Origin: Dipteronia dyeriana
Lineage: Eukaryota; Streptophyta; Magnoliopsida; Sapindales; Sapindaceae
Direction of reading: 5' to 3'
DNA length: 64,000 nt
Assembly (NCBI GenBank): GCA_032871835.1
Contig: CM065299.1
Span: 48,744,706-48,808,705, forward strand
Part shown: one piece after another, positions 47,065 through 59,342 of the stretch
Layout of the letters: the number at the start of each line of letters is the position of its first letter
How positions within the stretch are numbered: position 1 is the stretch's first letter
Notes under the pieces: model-generated
Told to the model about the DNA's origin: nothing
Database searches by the model: none
The model's input: the letters and a program-made list of their open reading frames with translations, nothing else
Translations under genes and position numbers: made by a program

Positions 47065-48853
47065 CTTTTTACCTACATGTCATTTTTGTGGTATTGATGG
47101 TCACATTAGACCAAATTGCTTTAGGTATATCAAATTGTGTAGGATTGAAAGCATGATAGAAAAGAAAAAGGCTAGAGCCTTGATGCATGATTCTAGAGCT
47201 ATGATGTATGATCCTAAGAAACCTAGAGCCATGATGCATGTCACTAGGAAAAGTGAAACACTTTTGCATGATCCTAGGACATTTAGATCCCATGTACCAT
47301 TGACCACTAGGAAGGAAAATGCTGCACCTAGGTGGATTAGAAAGGATGAACACCTTTGCCAAGTTGCACAAATTGCTTTGAAAGCTCATTCTTGTGATTT
47401 TTGGTATTTGGATAGTGGGTGCTCTAGGCACATGACTGGAAATAAGAGTTTCTTTGAGACTATTATGCTAGAGGAGGGAGGAAATATCACCTTTGGTGAT
47501 GGATCCAAAAAGAAGGTCAAAGGAAAGGGAACCATTTCCATTCCCGAATTACCTTCCTTATCCAATGATTTGTATATTGATGGTCTAAAAGCCAATTTGA
47601 TAAGCATTTCACATCTTAGTGATGATGGGCTCTCCGTCTTGTTAAGGAAAAATGATTGTTCAATCCTATTGCCTGGTGGACAAACCTTGTTAAAAGGTAT
47701 GAGGTCTAGTGACAATTGCTATTTTCTTGAGGCTAGAAATGAGTCTTGTAATGTGTCCAAGGATGAACAAATATAGTTGTGGCATGAAAGACTTGGTCAC
47801 ATGAACTTTAGGGATTTAAAAATCTTAGATAAGTTCAATGTTGTGCGAGGCCTTCCCAAGTTTGGGAAAAAGGTTAATGGTGTTTGTGGACCTTGCCAAC
47901 AAGGAAAACAAACCAAGAGTATGCAAAAAAAGAGCAAATATGTAACCACCAAAGAACCTCTATAGTTTCTCCTCATGGATCTTATAGGTCCTATGCAAAC
48001 TGAGAGTTTAGGTGGAAAGGAATACATTTTTATGTGTGTAAATGACTTCTCTAGGTACACTTGGACCTATTTCCTTAGAGAAAAATTTGAAACTTTTGAC
48101 AAGTTTAAAATGCTTTGCTCAAAAATTCAAAATGAAATGAACTCTAAGATTAAAAGCATCAAGAGAATTAGTAGTGACCTTGGGAAGGAATTTGAGAATA
48201 CCCATTTTGAAATTTTTTGCAATAGTCTAGGCATTTCTTATGAGTTTTTGGCTCCAAGGACACCTCAACAAAATAGAGTTGTTGAGAGGAAAAATATGGT
48301 TCTTCAAGAAATGGCCCGTGTGATGTTGCTTAGCAACAATGTCCCTAGGAATCTTTGGGTCGAGGCCATCAATACGGCTTGCTACATAGGAAATAGAGTC
48401 TTCCTTAGGCCTCACACTATGCAAACCTCCTATGAATTATGGAAAGGTAGGAAGCCAAATGTTAGCTACTTCCACACTTTTGGAAGCAAATGCTACATTT
48501 TGAATGACCGTGATCAACTTGGAAAATTTGATGCTAAGAGTGATGAGGGTATCTTCAATGGCTATGCCTTGTATAGTAGAGCCTATAGAGTTTTTAATCT
48601 AAGAACTAGGACCGTAATGGAATCATCTAATGTTGTCATTGATGATACTAGGCTCACGACTAATAACCATGAGAAGGAGGTAGATTTAGTTGATGACTCC
48701 CCTTTGGAGAAGGTTGTTGATGTGTCTAATATTGAAAAGACTAACCTTGATGATGACATAACACAACCTATTAATAGGCTTCCTCCCTTGAACTCAAAAG
48801 AACCTGCTCTATGGGTTAGGAAACTTCATTACAAAGAGGACATCTTTGGATAG
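47065..48853 (+). pseudogene. Second zinc finger, protease and integrase of element B
   Basis: One frame with stops at 47774-47776, 47963-47965 and 48851-48853. It holds the finger CHFCGIDGHIRPNCFRY, the protease start FWYLDSGCSRHMTG (47397 onward, catalytic DSG kept) and the pre-integrase block LWHERLGHMNF with GPCQQGKQTK. The integrase core follows: MDLIGPMQTESLGGK (Asp kept), VNDFSRYTW, ISSDLGKEFEN (Asp kept) and QQNRVVERKN (Glu kept). The C-terminal part YELWKGRKPNVSYFH ends in a stop at 48853. Otherwise remarkably collinear with SIRE Pol. Confidence 0.85.
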
Positions 48854-50159
48854 GTTAGTGAGGGTGTTAGGACTAGGCATCAAATGGCTAATCTAATTAG
48901 CTACAAATGTTACACCTCTCAAATAGAACCCAATAAAATTGATGAAGCTTTAAAAGATGAATTTTGGGTTCTTGCCATGTAAGAAGAGTTTAACCAATTT
49001 GAAAGGAATGAGGTTTGGACTCTATTTCATAGGCCCAAGAACACCAATGTGATAGGTACCAAGTGGGTATATAGGAACAAATCCAATGAGGATGGCAACA
49101 TTGTACGAAACAAGGCTAGGCTTGTAGCACAAGGATATTCTCAAATAGAGGGTATTGACTTCGAGGAGACATTTGCTCCCGTTGCTAGGATTGAGTCTAT
49201 TAGGCTTCTTTTATCCATTTCTTGTTTGTACAGGTTCAAATTATATCAAATGGATGTTAAGAGTGCCTTCCTCAATGGCTTCTTGCAAGAAGAAGTGTTT
49301 GTTGAGCAACCCAAAGGGTTTGTGGATCCTCACCACTTAATCATGTCTATCACCTCAACAAAGATTTATATGGGTTGAAACAAGCACCTAGGGCTTGGTA
49401 TGAGCATCTCACCCAATATCTCATAGACTGGTTACACTAGGGGTAGTGTTGAAAAGAATCTATTCATCAAGAAAAACAAAGATGAGCTCTTTATAGCTCA
49501 AATCTATGTTGATGATATAGTCTTTGGCTTCACCAATGACACCAAAGTCTAACAATTTGTTGATGTCATGTCTCATGAATTTGAGATGAGTATTGTTGGT
49601 GAGTTGAGTTACTTTCTAGGTTTACAAATTAAGCAAATGGATGATGGGATTTTCATATCTCAAGCTAAGTATGCCAAAAACCTAGTGAAGAAATTTGGCC
49701 TTGAAAGTGCCAAACATTGTGATACACCCATGAGTACCACTTTGAAGCTAAGCAAGGATGCTAGTGGTAAAAGTGTGGACCAAACTTTATATCGTGGCAT
49801 GATTGGTAGCTTGCTCTATTTGACCGCAAGTAGGCCCGATATCTCCTTTAGTGTGGGTGTGTATGCTAGGTACCAAGTGGATCCTAAGGAGTCCCATCTC
49901 TCTTATGTTAAGAGAATCATTCGATATGTGAATGGGACATCCAACTATGGGATTTGGTACTCTTTTGACACTAATGCTAGTCTTGTAGGATTTAGTGATG
50001 AAAAACCGGCAGGAAATTGTGATGATAGGAAAAGTACATCTAGCGGTTGGGAGTGGATGCACACTGTAGGGAACAACCTTGTCTCTTGGTTTTATAAGAA
50101 GAAAATTCAATTTCCTTGTCCACGGCTGAAGCCAGATACATTACGGCTGGGAGTGGATG
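48854..50159 (+). pseudogene. Reverse transcriptase and RNase H (5' part) of element B
   Basis: Blocks in order: [53 protein letters not shown], a frameshift at about 49340, YVDDIVFGFTND (about 49509, catalytic YVDD kept), then the open frame 49568-50221 with YFLGLQIKQMDDGIFISQ and RPDISFSVGVYARYQ. RNase H follows with DDRKSTSSG, but the next codons are replaced by a 25-nt copy of the downstream junction (50049-50073). After a shift, SLSTAEARYITAG runs into the E2 insertion at 50165. The gene resumes at 56279. Confidence 0.85.
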
Positions 50160-50173
50160 CACACTGTAGGGAA
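50049..50173 (+). repeat. 25-bp repeat of the B/E2 junction, 100 bp apart
   Basis: The 25 bases at 50049-50073 are identical to 50149-50173. The downstream copy spans host RNase H sequence, the TSD CACAC and the first bases of LTR E2; the upstream copy contains the same junction but continues into RNase H sequence. Offset is exactly 100 bp. Confidence 0.9.
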
Positions 50174-50739
50174 AAAAACGGTTTAGAAACGCAGTGGAAG
50201 CTTGAAAAAAAGCGAGATTAGGGTTTACTTATAAATAAAAAATTTCCCTTTTATGCAACGAGAACCTTAACCCTAGATTAACTGATGTATATATATGAAT
50301 CTTACCTTTTTCACTTGACGATTGAACAAGTGTCGAATTGATTCTGCAAGATCTTTCAATCCAATCACGAACGTGAATCACCTAGGAGTGTGGGCTCCCT
50401 TTCTTTTAATTGTATTTCTGAGGATGGAGACAAAGCAAAAATATTTTCTTTGTTAGTTACAAATATCCTCCAAGAGAAAAATCCAAGAACGTCTGGTCAC
50501 TTGTGAATTATCAATCAATTTAATTGAAACTCGCGTGAACCTTGATTCAATGCTGTACACAAAACCCTTTTGATGTAAAGGATATTAGTATACTATTGAA
50601 TACAAAAACGTTCCCCTTTTTTCTCTTCTAGGCCGAATTCACACACACCCTTTATCTTTGAGTTGATCGAATTTTGTCTAAAGCAAAAACTAATTTTTCT
50701 CCCTCAAAATTCTCTCTTTCTATGCCATATTCTCTCTTG
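50165..50739 (-). mobile_element. 3' LTR of element E2, truncated
   Basis: Collinear with 53837-54405 of the other LTR, then breaks at about 50739 straight into integrase-end coding sequence. About 1.9 kb of LTR is missing. Confidence 0.85.
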
Positions 50740-52040
50740 GGCTTGGTTGCGAAACCTCTTGTGGAATTGTATCTCCTAAAAGCTCATTTAGGACAATTCT
50801 ACTTTTAGGCACAAAATTATTCATATAGTCCTTTTCTAGAAATTTGGCATTTGTCGAAACAAATACTTTAAGATCTGAAGGACTATAAAAATAGTACCCT
50901 TTTTTTCCTTTTGGATGCCGTACAAATATGCATGTTTCTGAATAGGACTCCATCTTATCTGTCTTTCCTTTTAACACATGCGCAGGACATCCAAATATCC
51001 TTAGGCTTTCGCCCAGTCCACAACTCATGCGGTGTTTTAGGAACCGACTTAGATGGTACAACGTTTAGAATATACATGGCAGTTTGTAAAGCATATCCCC
51101 AAAAAGAACTAAGGAGCGTTGAATAACTCAACATAGACCTAACCATATCCAAAAGAGTTTTATTTCCCCTTTCTGCCACCCCATTTAATTGAAGTGTGCC
51201 TGGTGCAGAAAATTGAGAAATTATTCCATTATCAATAAGATATTGCTGAAATTCGCCAGATATATATTCTCCACCACGATCCGACCTCAAGATTTTTATG
51301 CGTTTCTCAAGCTGATTTTCGACTTCAGGTTTAAATGCTTTGAACATATCAAAAGCATCTGACTTATGTCTCATAAGATACACATAGCCAAATATTGAGT
51401 GATGATCCGTGAAAGTGATGAAGTACTCATATCCACCTCTAGCTTGAATGCTCATAGGTCCACACACATCATTGTGTATCAATCCTAAACATTCGATGGC
51501 TCTTGCGCCTTTGGTCGTAAACGACCTTTTAGTCATTTTACCTTACAAACAAGATTCACAAGTTGGTAGATCATCAACCTTTAAGTCACTTAGAGGTCCG
51601 TCATATACCAATCTTTTAATCCTATTAAGGTTAATATGACCTAGGCGAAAATGCCACAGATAGGTTTCATCTTTTGATAATTCTACTCTTTTATGATTAG
51701 GTTACATTGATTCCGTGTCTAACAAATGAGAGATATTTCCATGCAAATAGAATAAACCGTTTTCCAATGTACCTTTGCAAATAATTTTGTCATTCTTACT
51801 AATAATAAAACCTTTATTAAAAGTAACCGAATATCCAAATTTATTTAGACAAGAGACTGAAATTAAATTCCTCTTGTATTGTGGTACATAATAAACATTT
51901 TATTAAATCTAAATGCCTATAAGAATCATAATTGATTCTAATATCTCCCACTACACTAGTAGACACCAACGTTCCATTGCCTAAATGCAAGTTGAATTCA
52001 TTCTTATCCAGTCTATTCCTTTGACACCACAAAAGAAACA
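50740..52040 (-). pseudogene. Integrase region of element E2
   Basis: Frames 51536-50955 and 51061-50720 carry [26 protein letters not shown] (Asp kept), [22 protein letters not shown] (Asp kept), [19 protein letters not shown] (Glu kept) and [10 protein letters not shown] frameshift then leads to [12 protein letters not shown] and the linker up to VLNELLGDTIPQE. Upstream are WHFRLGHINL and a protease-end piece, GNGTLVSTSVVGDI. Reverse transcriptase and RNase H are gone. Confidence 0.8.
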
Positions 52041-52462
52041 CTTTCCTTTGATCTTGGTTACTTTATTGGACTCCTTCTATGAAGACTCAAGTTGCTTTTT
52101 CTTCTGTTTTCTCTTGACCTTCTAACGGGTCTTAACAGTAGCAATTTTACCAACCATATGAATCCTTGTCTAGAGACATCATAATATCGACAACAGTCTC
52201 CATTCCTTCATGTTGCTGTTGCAACACGTTAGAGATGATGGCCATAATGTAATGTACATTTAGCCATCTCTTCTGAAGACTTCCACTACTGATACTCATC
52301 TCTTTGCTCCTGAGTAGATTCATTAGTTTGGTGGTTAAGGAATATATAGAATGAACTTATACTTTTCAGCTTGCAACAACAACCAATATTCCTTTTCCAT
52401 GTGACATAATTATCACCAGTTAAAGTATTATCTTTTAGGATATTGATTAGGGATGGGGTCAT
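52041..52462 (-). pseudogene. gag remnant of element E2
   Basis: Starts at ATG 52462 (MTPSLINIL), collinear with E1 gag, but the central part is shortened. A zinc-finger start (CFFCG, near 52030-52050) is fused directly to protease-end sequence, so a deletion removed the rest of the finger and the protease catalytic site. Confidence 0.6.
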
Positions 52463-53821
52463 GATTTCTTTTTAATAACAAAAATTATATAAGTAAACAA
52501 TCATGATATAGCACTTTTGAATATTTATCTTGAATTAAATAAAGTAATTCAATCGTAAAATTTCAACGGTAATCCAACACCTATAAATGTCATGCCTTCT
52601 TTGGGAGTACGCACCATTTACTAGTTGGACTAGGTCCCACCTAATTGTTAACATAACAACCAACGTTTTCAATTTTAGCCTTGCAATTTTATTAACAAGA
52701 ACTCTTGGGAGGATATTAATAAAAGTACATTGAGTGTGTTACCAAGTTATCGACCTTCAATATAATCTCTCACGAATATCCCTCCTTTGGGAGTAGATAT
52801 CGTTTGGGCTAATTGTCTAGTCTATCCTTGTAAGGAAGTATCTTGCTAAATTCCATTCATGAATACCTCTTGGGAGGTTATTTACGAAACATAAAGCTCA
52901 ACTAAACTTGGAGGCCGTAGGTGTTCCAGAAAACCTTCTCCCACTCAATTGTTTAAGGCGTGTGATTGAATTCCAAAGAATGATTTACCAAGTTATCTAG
53001 ATGCCAATTTAGATACTTAAACCATTCAATGCATGTTCATACCAAAAGAGATATATGAGTGGCACTCCTATTCTATATGACATGTTACCAAACAATGACA
53101 AACATTGCAATATTTGAAAAAAAATATAAATAGCTACAATTTTGGTCCATCCTAGAAAAACAAGTAAATTACATATATCTTGGAATACAAGAACTCCTTT
53201 CTTGGCGAACAAGTCTTCATGCGACATTCGTCGTTTGGACTCCCTCGGCTACCTCCCATGGGCGTGCGCACCCCTTGCCCTTACCCATGGGCGTGCACAT
53301 GTCTCAAGCCCATAAAGGGCTGCCATGCACAGCCCATGGCTACAACAAGGGCTGCCGTGTGCAGCCCATGCCACAACAAACGTGGCTACGCGCTCTTCGC
53401 ACGCATGTTCTTTGTTACGGCTCGCACGGTCCCAAACTTGTTCCGGTTACTCCTAATTCTTCAAACCTTCGAGTCTTCGAAACTTGAATGTATTACAAAA
53501 GAATTTACATAACAAAATACTGAAGTTTTTTTTTATTACAACAACAAAATAAAAAAAAAAGACTTAGCAACTACCAAGAAGGAAATTATGGTAATGATAG
53601 ACCACCCTTTTTTTTACAATCCCAAAACAAAATTACATTGAAATTCTAGGACCAAAATAGAGCAATAATAATCCACATATAAAACATATATATATCCATA
53701 CATTCCAATATAAATATATATGCGAATACCTATAGTGTCATCTCTTTCTAAAACATGCATACATACAATAAAAGAAAAAGATTCACGAACACATACATCA
53801 ATTAATCAAGGGTACAACCAA
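52463..53821 (-). other. 5' leader of element E2
   Basis: Long (about 1.36 kb) untranslated region between the primer site and gag. It contains a GC-rich block with paired hairpins at 53317-53367 and AT-rich flanks. The plus-strand open stretch at 53180-53512 derives from repeats here and is not a gene. Confidence 0.55.
53317..53367. repeat. Two hairpins in E2 leader
   Basis: GGGCTG-7 nt-CAGCCC occurs at 53317-53335 and 53349-53367 with different loops. Just upstream CCCATGGGCGTGC(G/A) occurs twice (about 53256 and 53284). Could be an RNA structure in the leader. Confidence 0.6.
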
Positions 53822-53834
53822 GACTCTGATACCA
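53822..53834 (-). other. Primer binding site of element E2
   Basis: Minus-strand TGGTATCAGAGTC, two bases from the LTR at 53837. Confidence 0.85.
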
Positions 53835-53836
53835 AT

Positions 53837-56273
53837 TGTAGGGAAAAAACAGTTTAGAAACGCAGAAGAAGCGTGAGAAAAAGCGAGATTAGGGTTTGTG
53901 TATAAATAAAAAAATTTCCTTTTATGCAACGAGAACCTTAACCCTAGATTAATTGATGTATATATAAGTATCGTACCTTTTTCACGTGACGATTGAAAAA
54001 GCGTCGAATTGATTCCGTAAGATCTTCCAATCCAATCACAAACGTGAATCACCTAGGAGTGTGGGCTCCCTTTCTTTAAATTGTATTCCTGAGGATGGAG
54101 ACAAAGCAAAAATCTTTTCTTTGTTAGTTACAAATATCCTCAAAGAGAAAAATCCAAGAACGTCCGGTCACTTGTGAATTATCAATCAATTTAATTGAAA
54201 CTCGCGTGAACCTTGATTCAATGTTGTACACAAAACCCTTTTGAAGTAAAGGATATTAGTATACTATTGAATACAAAAATGTTCCCTTTTTTTCTCTTCT
54301 AGGCCGAATTCACACACACCCTTTATCTATGAGTTGATCGAATTTTTTCTAGAGCAAAAACTAATTTCTCCCTCAATATTCTCTTTTGCTATGCCAAATT
54401 CTCTCTTGAAAATTACCTAGGCATGGTCGAAATTTTCATCATAGAATTCATAGGGCTGGCAGAAAACCACACACACACATATATATATATAGGATCATAA
54501 ATCCTTTCCTAAGAAAGATTTACTTGGTTGGTAAGAATCCTTTCCTTTGGTGGATTTATTTGGTAGTTAAGAATCCTTATCTTAAAGAAATTCTATCCTT
54601 TTGTATATATATATGGGCTGGCCGAATTTTATATGATATAGATTAGGATCACAAATCCTTTCCTAAGAAGGATTACTTGGTAGTTAAAAATCCTTTCCTT
54701 AGGTAGATTTACTTGGTGGTTAAGAATCCTTTTCAAAAAGGAATTCTATCCTAACACTAAGACTTCTAATCCAACTCAAAAGTGTATTTGTAACCATATT
54801 AAAGACTTCCTAATTTGATTAGATAAATAACTTTTTTTATTTATCTACTTATCAAATATAGTCTTTAACATTAACTATACGACCAACAATAGTATAGTTT
54901 TTAGGAGACCATCTCCAAATAGGAAAAGATTTTGACTTTTAACTAAATAATTAATTAATCAACAAATTAATTAATTTCCATTTAATTAAAAAATAATAAA
55001 ATAAAAATAATATATTTAAGCTATTCACCATAGCCATTGCCGCCCATACCTAGTATAAAGGCCATATATTATTTTTCTTATTTTATTAAATCCATTGGAC
55101 CTTAATAAAAAGTCCACATGTGAACTAGACCTATTCTTACAAAAAGAAACAAGTTCACATGTCTTATTACAATTCTAGATGGACCCATAAATTGGTCCGG
55201 TAGAATATATCAAGTGATCCATGCAAGTTCGTGTGGATTGGGGATCTTGGCGGGCTATCTAAATTTAAGCTCCAATAGACACAACCCAATCACAATAAAC
55301 AAATGATTCACTTAGGTCAAATCTATTTAATTTTAGTTCATTCCACTAAAGAACTAAAATTGAACTCTTAAATAAAGATAGAGTAAGTTGATGTTACTCA
55401 TTCGTACCCTAGACAACCTTATTGGAGAAAGTGTATCCTTGTGAAGAATACCAGTAATCGCCAAGAGCTCATAGACTGCCTATAGCTCTCCAAGTTACCA
55501 TATTTACTCATATGACCACATTTTGAACTTGGATATTTTGACTTGTCCAGAAGCCATGTTTCAATAGACACTATTGAAAACTTAATGTTAAGATTTAATA
55601 TCCAATACCTCAAAACATCCATATGATGATATTCTACTTTTATTCAATAAATGGAGCCACGATGTCCATATCTATAAATGAAGTCCTCTATCGATTAACA
55701 AATGAATATCACCAAATTATCGAGGATAGACTATGCTGTATAATCATGCTCATTGATAGCTCAAATGATAACACTTGCAACCATAAGTCCATCATTTATC
55801 TCAGGATTGAGATAGACTCTCTGATTGTCTTCAAATGAAAACTTTTATTTATTGACGGTTCCAGATAAAGTTTTTCATTTTGATCCTATTTAATGCACCC
55901 AGTGCACTAGATTCTTTTACCCAAAGACACAACACTTTGATGATTTTAGACTCATCATAACACATTTGATCCCACTCAAATGCTAGCAAAAGAATCTATA
56001 ACTTTGACAAGATAAAGGCGCCTAACCTTCTATCTTAAGTTGTGAATATTATTTAAGACTAACTAAAAAATTGTGTCTACCTCATACATATATAGATGTA
56101 TGAACAATTCTTCTTTTCTCATAGTCTTTTGACCTTATGATTATTTACTTTTGACAATTATAATAATTAAACTATAAATGCTATAAGATTTGTTAAACTA
56201 GAAATCACTTTATTTATATGAAACGATTGTTAATTACAATATTACACTCTTGCTATCGAGCATAATCCTAACA
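53837..56273 (-). mobile_element. 5' LTR of element E2
   Basis: 2437 bp, TGTAGGGAAA...CCTAACA, complete and collinear with LTR E1 at 19021-21407. Unusually long for a copia LTR. Open stretches in it lack domain support. Confidence 0.85.
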
Positions 56274-56278
56274 CACAC

Positions 56279-56571
56279 AACTCTTTTGGATGAAGCAAAT
56301 GCTAGTCGACTATTGATTCAATCAAGGTACTCTTACTCTCTTTTGTGATAACATGAGTGCAATTAATATTTTAAAGAATCCGGTTTAACATTCTAGGACT
56401 AATCATATTGACATCCGTCATCATTTCATTAGAGAACTAGTTGAGAGCAAATGCATTATACTTGAGCATGTAGGTACAAATGACCAACTAGCGGATCTAT
56501 TTACTAAACCCTTAAATGCTACTAGATTCAAGACTCTTAGTAGATCTAATGGGATTTGTTTAATGGAGTGA
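56279..56571 (+). pseudogene. RNase H C-terminus of element B
   Basis: Continuation of B after the E2 insertion: LFWMKQMLVDY, LFCDNMSAINILKNPV (catalytic Asp present), a TAA, then HIDIRHHFIRELVESKC, LEHVGTNDQLADLFTKPLNA and a terminal TGA at about 56571. Matches the end of SIRE/copia Pol. Confidence 0.85.
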
Positions 56572-57316
56572 TGTGTTGTGGTCTTTGACCCCATATGGGG
56601 AACTCAAGCAAAGAGAGCTATTGTATATTTGTTGCATGTAATTTTTCTTAAATATGTTTATGCCTCTTTATTGATTGCTTGAGTAGCTTGGTTGCACTTA
56701 TAGTATATTGTATTTTCTTAAATAAGTGTGAACTTTGCTTCAATTACAATCCATGTCATATTTATGTTCAAACATGCATTTTTGGACTATGAGATATACA
56801 TTGGAAGTACATGTTTGAATGACCTATAATTATCTCCATGACATGATGATTCTTTAATGACATCTTAATGAAAAATGATAAAGCATGATTTGTTGATTAC
56901 AATTGTTGAATGCAAAATATTATTTTAAAAGAAGCTAGTGAGACAAAAATGTTGCATTAATGTCTCTCTTTCTTTATTAGTTGAACATAGCTACTATCAT
57001 ACGGGTATCCTCCCGAAAAAATCAAATAGGGTACAAAGTTGCTCATGCCATGTTTAGCTTATAAAGTTGGATATAATGTCAATTATGAATCTGTAAAACT
57101 CTATATCCTTGCTTCTCTTATGACAAATGGTGAAATTGGTTTAAATTATATTGGAAACCTTTGTCATTTGGTTTTCCAAATACCATTGTTTTTGGACTTG
57201 AATGCAACATGTCTTGTATGCAAAGCATTTTTTATTCACACATTTTCTTCAAATAAATCTCTTTGTTTCTCTCCTATTAATAGAGTTGCATTAATAGACT
57301 TCCACGCAAACCTTTT
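56572..57316 (+). other. 3' region of element B after pol, truncated
   Basis: Region where SIRE elements carry an extra ORF. Only an unrecognised stretch (57039-57316, hydrophobic) is open. No polypurine tract or 3' LTR follows; the sequence breaks into an LTR of family A. Confidence 0.5.
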
Positions 57317-59342
57317 CGGATCCTCACGACCCTAGGCAAGACTTCCTTACTTGACATTCTGAGGTCTCCTACCTCTTGCCAAGACTTACATGCTCGTCAA
57401 CAGAGGTCTCACATATATTGTCAAGACTTCCTTCTCACAAGGCATTTAAGTGATCATAAATTCAAAACTCAAACAAGCACGCAACATAGACAAGCACGCA
57501 ACATAGAATGTTATGATCAACACATCCTATGGAAATACTAGACATAAGCATGAATTCACAAAACAAATGTTGTCTAGTCAATCAAGCATGTTGAATCCAT
57601 CTAGAACATGTAAGATATATTCAACATTAATTACAACCTAGATACATGCATAGATCTAAAACTTGAGTCACAAGATATGTTTAATTAATACATAATCAAG
57701 TTTAAATCTCATATACCAAAAACATGCTAAAATCAAGTGACAAAGTCATTTAGATTAAAGCAAGAGTTCTAGACCACAATTCCTATTCATAGATTCAATA
57801 AAGCACATGAATAGCTCAAAAGAACACAATTACATGTATTATAATGAGATTTTGGCCAAAGAGAGCCTAATACATGTGATGAGCTATTTTTCATAAAATC
57901 AATCAATTAAAGATCATCAAATAGTCCTAGAATCAAAGCTATCATAATTCAATCCCAAACATGTGAAAACATAGGCAAAATCAAAACCTAACTCAACATG
58001 TGAAATTTCAATTGAAACTCAATCTACCTTTAAATGAGTTCAAAACTCAAATCAAAACAATCACAAGACACATATGTACATTGAAGAAGAAAACCCAAGG
58101 CAATTGACCAAGTTTTAAAAGAAAACTTTGAGAGAAAATCAATATCTTAGTTGATTTGGTGCAGTCCCGTTTTTGTGAGACTAGACTCAAAAAACAGCGA
58201 TAAAACTAACTCAAACCTTCAGAGAAAAGATGGAGGATGAATAGACAAACACTCTCAGCTTTGAATTACTTAGAGCATAGTAGAAATGAAGAAGTTATGG
58301 TGTTTGGAAGGTGAAACAAATTGGTAGAAAATTATGCACTCAAATTTTTGAATCTCTTCTCATAATGAAATGTGAGAGGGAATGGATATATAAAAGAGAG
58401 GGAAAAAAATACAAGCATAATGACCAAAAGGGGCTTTAGTCCACCAAGCACACTTGTTGCCTGAGATGGCACATGGGCCACTCAGGGCAGCAAGCATTCT
58501 GGCCTGAGATGGCCACAAGCCATCTCGAGAAAGAGTGCTTGGTTGCACTTCTTTTCCTCGCGCACTTCTTTCACGTTCTTTGACCGTTCTCCGGCCTCCG
58601 AACTTGGAATTTGAATCTGTTTGTGGATTATGAACCGTAACTCTCTCAAGGACATGGAAATATAAGATACTTAACCCAGGAAATAATAATTTGGCTCAAT
58701 ATACAAAGACAAAGACAATGTATGCAACTTGAGTTGAAAGTGTAGTATCTTTTGACTTAGAACTTGAAATCAATAGTATGAGTAACCAAAATGACCGGAA
58801 CTTAATCAAGAATGATTTAAGACTAAAATCACGTTCAATATCCATGTTTTACATACATATACACATACAAAAATAATTCACACTAGAATGCAAACTACAT
58901 AAAGATAGTCTTTAATCATGCATTTTCCAAAACATGTTAATTTCATACCAATACATGAGCATTCATCTTCAAGTGTGTGAATGTGTTATAAATGGGCCCA
59001 ATGATGTAGGGATACATATGTATGATTTGTGTGTGTGTGCCTTTAATGGTGCACAACTATGTAGGGACACAAATATATGAATTTTGTGTGTGTGCCTTTA
59101 ATGGTGCACAACTATGCAGGGACACAAATGTATGAATTGTGTGTGTGTGTCTTAAGCCTTGTAAGAGAAAGATAAGGTCTTAATATACCTTGTAGAACCA
59201 TATGGCAACCTTTCTCTTAGAAGACTTTGAACTTGCTTTGACTAGTTGTTCCTTCATCTTTGAAGCTTGTGTCATCATGAATCTAAACAAGTAAACGTCA
59301 TTTTGATATGGAATTAATGCCAACAAAATCTAAAAATTAACA
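57317..59342 (-). mobile_element. Third LTR of family A, left-truncated
   Basis: Collinear with 6195-7087 joined to 11927-13071, so it shows the uninterrupted LTR. About 0.5 kb is missing at the left. It ends TTAACA at 59342 and is followed by foreign gag sequence rather than a polypurine tract, so this is an outer LTR end or a truncated solo LTR. The open stretch at 58360-58548 is not a gene. Confidence 0.8.
58993..59157. repeat. 55-bp tandem repeat, three units, in LTR A3
   Basis: Units near 58993, 59047 and 59102 with GGTGCACAACTATG(T/C)AGGG and GTGTGTGTGCC. The two other copies of this LTR have two units. Confidence 0.75.

Larger units (their letters stand above)
50160..56278 (-). mobile_element. 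Deleted copia element E2 with TSD CACAC
   Basis: Minus-strand element 50165-56273, TGTAGGG...CCTAACA, flanked by CACAC at 50160-50164 and 56274-56278. Removing it rejoins B's RNase H codons in frame across the site (AGSGC then TQLFWMK). It keeps the 5' LTR, primer site, leader, part of gag and integrase. The 3' half of pol and most of the 3' LTR are deleted. Confidence 0.9.
43550..57316 (+). mobile_element. SIRE-like Ty1/copia element B
   Basis: Plus-strand element with 5' LTR, degenerate primer site, gag with two fingers, protease, integrase, reverse transcriptase and RNase H, inserted in the 3' LTR of D. Its RNase H is split by element E2 (50165-56273). The 3' end is truncated at about 57316 against an LTR of family A. 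The DLIGPMQTESLGGK and LDSGCSRHMTG motifs and the long LTR support SIRE/Maximus membership. Confidence 0.85.

Noticed and set aside
53180..53512. Apparent 110-codon frame, Pro/Cys-rich
   Set aside because: Lies antisense in the E2 leader and is generated by local repeats.
57039..57316. Possible env-like ORF of element B
   Set aside because: Short, truncated at the breakpoint and without recognisable motif; kept only as part of the 3' region.
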